A DNA stretch of 64,000 nucleotides, taken from Clostridiales bacterium (lineage in GTDB: Bacteria > Bacillota > Clostridia > Lachnospirales > Lachnospiraceae). The notes beneath the pieces are model-generated. The model was given only the letters and a program-made list of their open reading frames with translations. It was not told the origin of the DNA and made no database searches. The stretch lies in assembly GCA_020859985.1 (NCBI GenBank), contig JAJBVD010000034.1, positions 1 to 64,000 on the forward strand, given 5' to 3'. Position numbers and translations under genes: made by a program. Shown one piece after another: positions 61,975 through 64,000 of the stretch. The number at the start of each line of letters is the position of its first letter. The first letter of the stretch is position 1.

Positions 61975-62718
61975 TCACATCGTTTCATACAGCGGACGCA
62001 CCCGTTCATATATCTGTGAAAAATCCACCTTGCAGTCTCCATCATAGATGCCGACAGGCACAGTCTCTTCAAACTCATATTCTCTGGGCGTATCCGATTT
62101 TTCAAATTCGTACACCCGGATCTGTCTCCAGTCCGGATCGACGATCCAATATTCTCTCACACCGGCCCGTTTGTATTTTGCCAGCTTCAGCCCCCGATCC
62201 TTTTTGGACGTGGACTTTGAGAGAATCTCCACGATCAGATCCGGCGCGCCAAATATCCTGCCCTTCTTTAGCTTCGACGGATCACAGATGATCACCACAT
62301 CCGGCTGCACCATTGTCCTGTCGTCGCAGTCCAGCTGCACGTCTATCGGGGAAACAAAGGTATAACAGGAGCCGTGCTTTCTGTCTATGTAATCCCTAAA
62401 GGACTGACAAATCCGGGATCCGATATCCTGGTGGATGTAGGTTGGTGCATACATAACAAAAAACACACCGTCGATCAGTTCCACCCGCTGGTCGTCCGGC
62501 AGAGCCATATAGTCCTCCACCGTATACTCTCCCTGCCGTTTGCGCACCTGATATTCCGCCAGTGCCTCTGAGACTATGGACGGCGTCTCCGGATCATTCC
62601 ACGGCCAGGAATATCCATATTCCGTATTTTCCCATTCGTTTTTCTTTTGTAAAGGTTCTTTTTCTTCATTCATCTTTTGTACTGAGATTCTTTCCTTAAA
62701 TTCTTTCCTCTCAGTCAT
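61975..62718 (-). CDS. Uma2-family (DUF820) restriction-endonuclease-like protein
   Basis: A 247-residue protein. After a charged start of about 70 residues the Uma2 domain is clear: YMALPDDQRVELIDGVFFVM, VQPDVVIICDPSKLKKGRIF, GAPDLIVEILSKSTSKKDRG and KLAKYKRAGVREYWIVDPDW. The PD-(D/E)xK core residues are Glu of ELIDG, Asp of QPDVV and Glu-Ile-Leu of VEILS. Such proteins are often numerous and near mobile DNA; activity is unproven. ATG at 62718 has AGGAGG 13 bases upstream; the open frame extends to 62751. Confidence 0.85.
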   Translation of the reverse strand: MTERKEFKERISVQKMNEEKEPLQKKNEWENTEYGYSWPWNDPETPSIVSEALAEYQVRKRQGEYTVEDYMALPDDQRVELIDGVFFVMYAPTYIHQDIGSRICQSFRDYIDRKHGSCYTFVSPIDVQLDCDDRTMVQPDVVIICDPSKLKKGRIFGAPDLIVEILSKSTSKKDRGLKLAKYKRAGVREYWIVDPDWRQIRVYEFEKSDTPREYEFEETVPVGIYDGDCKVDFSQIYERVRPLYETM

Positions 62719-62934
62719 TCTTAAAACTTTTCCTCCTTTTCCACGTCTCATTCCCTGAATCAGGCTGAAGATGAACCCTCACCGTGCAGACGCTGTTTTT
62801 TTGTTTGCGTCTCATCATAACACGAAGTTCTCATATTTGCAACTGTTTTTCTCTTTTTATTTAAAATTATTTTTGTAACATTTCAATATTAACAGAATAC
62901 CTTTTTCTGGTGTTTCATTGCCAATTCCGGCGCA

Positions 62935-64000
62935 TCACCGATTCTCATACAGCCTGGTATAGACGCCGTTCTTCGCTAACAGTTCCTCGTGCGTTCCCTG
63001 CTCCTCGATACCATTCGGGGTGAGGACAAGAATCTTCTGCGCGTTGCGGATGGTGGAAAGACGATGCGCGATCACGAAGGTCGTGCGGCCCTTTGCCAGT
63101 TTTTCCAAAGACTGCTGTACGATGCGCTCGCTCTCATTGTCGAGGGCGGATGTCGCCTCGTCAAAGATCAGGATCGGCGGGTTTTTCAGGAAAACGCGCG
63201 CGATGGAAAGGCGCTGCTTCTGGCCGCCGGAGAGCTTCACGCCGCGCTGGCCGATGTCCGTGTAATAGCCGTTCGGCAGCTGGGAAATAAATTCATGGGC
63301 GTTTGCCAGCTTTGCCGCCTCGATGACTTCCTCATCAGTCGCGTCCGGCCGGCCGTAGCGGATGTTCTCCATGATGTTTTCTGTAAACAGGTAAACGTCC
63401 TGCTGCACGATGCCGATCTGTCTGCGCAGATCCGCGAGCTTGATTTTGCGGATATCCGTGCCGTCCAGCAGAATCTCACCACTGTCCACATCGTAGAAGC
63501 GGGGAATCAGGCTGCACAGGGTCGTTTTTCCTCCGCCAGACGCCCCGACGATCGCCAGGTAATCCCCGGCCTTCACATTCAGGTCGATGTGGCTTAAGAC
63601 AGTCTCCTGTCCCTCTTCATATTTAAAAGAGACATTTCGAAATGCGATATCGCCCTTTGCCGTATCCATACCAACAGCATCCGGCGCATCCTGAATGTCC
63701 GGCTCGATGTCCATCACTTCAAGGAAGCGCTCGTATCCGGAAAATCCGTTCTGAAACTGCTCGGTCAGGGTGATCAGCTTCTTGATCGGATCGGTAAAAT
63801 TATTAATATAAAGAAGAAACGTCACCAGATCCGCGATCGCCATCAGCCCGGCTGTGATGAGGCCGGTGCCGACCAGCAGGACAACGATAGTCACAAGAGT
63901 CGTCATCGCGCCAAGCCCCGAATTGTACATCGCCATGAATTTGTAGCTCAGCTTTTTCGCCTCGACAAAGCGCTCGTTGCCGCCGTGAAATTTTTTCTCC
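62935..64000 (-). CDS. ABC transporter ATP-binding/permease protein, cut by the window edge
   Basis: The frame is open to the window end; the ATG at 63936 is internal, since FHGGNERFVEAKKLSYKF reads through upstream of it. The last part of an exporter-type membrane domain (VVLLVGTGLITAGLMAIADL) is followed by a full ATPase domain: GASGGGKTT as P-loop, QQDVYLFTENIMENIRYG as Q-loop, LSGGQKQRLSIARVFL, LIFDEATSALD and IAHRLSTIRNA. It is a half-size lipid, drug or peptide exporter of the MsbA/LmrA type; the substrate is unknown. Confidence 0.92.
   Translation of the reverse strand, partial: EKKFHGGNERFVEAKKLSYKFMAMYNSGLGAMTTLVTIVVLLVGTGLITAGLMAIADLVTFLLYINNFTDPIKKLITLTEQFQNGFSGYERFLEVMDIEPDIQDAPDAVGMDTAKGDIAFRNVSFKYEEGQETVLSHIDLNVKAGDYLAIVGASGGGKTTLCSLIPRFYDVDSGEILLDGTDIRKIKLADLRRQIGIVQQDVYLFTENIMENIRYGRPDATDEEVIEAAKLANAHEFISQLPNGYYTDIGQRGVKLSGGQKQRLSIARVFLKNPPILIFDEATSALDNESERIVQQSLEKLAKGRTTFVIAHRLSTIRNAQKILVLTPNGIEEQGTHEELLAKNGVYTRLYENR

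Noticed and set aside
1-64000. tRNA or rRNA genes
   Set aside because: No cloverleaf with GGTTCGAATCC-type arm or rRNA-like stretch was recognised by eye; a tRNAscan run would settle it.

Overview
The window looks like a chromosomal segment of an anaerobic, low-to-medium-GC Firmicute of the Lachnospiraceae (Clostridium cluster XIVa) type. The indications are strong GGAGG-type ribosome binding sites, GatCAB together with an aspartyl-tRNA synthetase under a T-box, the LL-diaminopimelate aminotransferase (DapL) route, glutamine synthetase next to an ANTAR antiterminator protein, YesM/YesN two-component proteins and an LTA-synthase-like enzyme. The family assignment is inference from gene content; no rRNA or tRNA gene was seen.

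Layout. 1-9.4 kb: small regulator-plus-target modules (LysR with alcohol dehydrogenase; TetR with a membrane-anchored hydrolase; a WYL regulator with DUF3795, YjbR and GyrI-like proteins; a Crp/Fnr regulator divergent from a membrane protein and a methyltransferase). A serine-recombinase stub lies at 4.4 kb. 9.4-11.05 kb: a decayed mobile element made of three truncated genes (amidase, ATP-binding protein, tyrosine integrase) abutting the 3' end of rlmD. 11-17.7 kb: rlmD, an acidic membrane protein, pcrA, two small conserved genes. 17.8-20.6 kb: a PAS-GGDEF-GAF-GGDEF-EAL gene split by a frameshift at an A_AAA_AAG heptamer. 20.7-27.7 kb: a two-component system divergent from a secreted tannase-like hydrolase, then an SH3 lipoprotein. 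27.8-37.7 kb: amidohydrolase, gatB-gatA-gatC, a frameshifted zinc-ribbon membrane protein, T-box-aspS, AlaX-like editing protein, phosphatase. 37.8-44.1 kb: dapL, dapF, ANTAR regulator, glnA with a leader terminator, Na/Pi cotransporter. 44.4-56.2 kb: a sugar-import locus in the E. coli ytfQ-ytfR-ytfT-yjfF order, a GntR/LacI-type regulator, a second YtfQ-like lipoprotein and a YesM/YesN pair. 56.3-64 kb: LTA-synthase family protein, lipoprotein, methyltransferase, hisC, Uma2 protein and a partial ABC exporter.

The least explained material is between genes. A structured element of about 175 nt occurs twice at the ytf locus, in the sense orientation of the following gene both times, and its helices differ in sequence yet stay paired (terminal helix plus three hairpins). 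A second dispersed family is built on a 27-bp palindrome with arms GTAACTGT/ACAGTTAC and also shows compensatory changes. A third family occurs twice, once fused to the T-box terminator. These, the two homopolymer frameshifts (A7 in the GGDEF/EAL gene, G7 in the zinc-ribbon gene) and the glnA attenuator are the main things to check.
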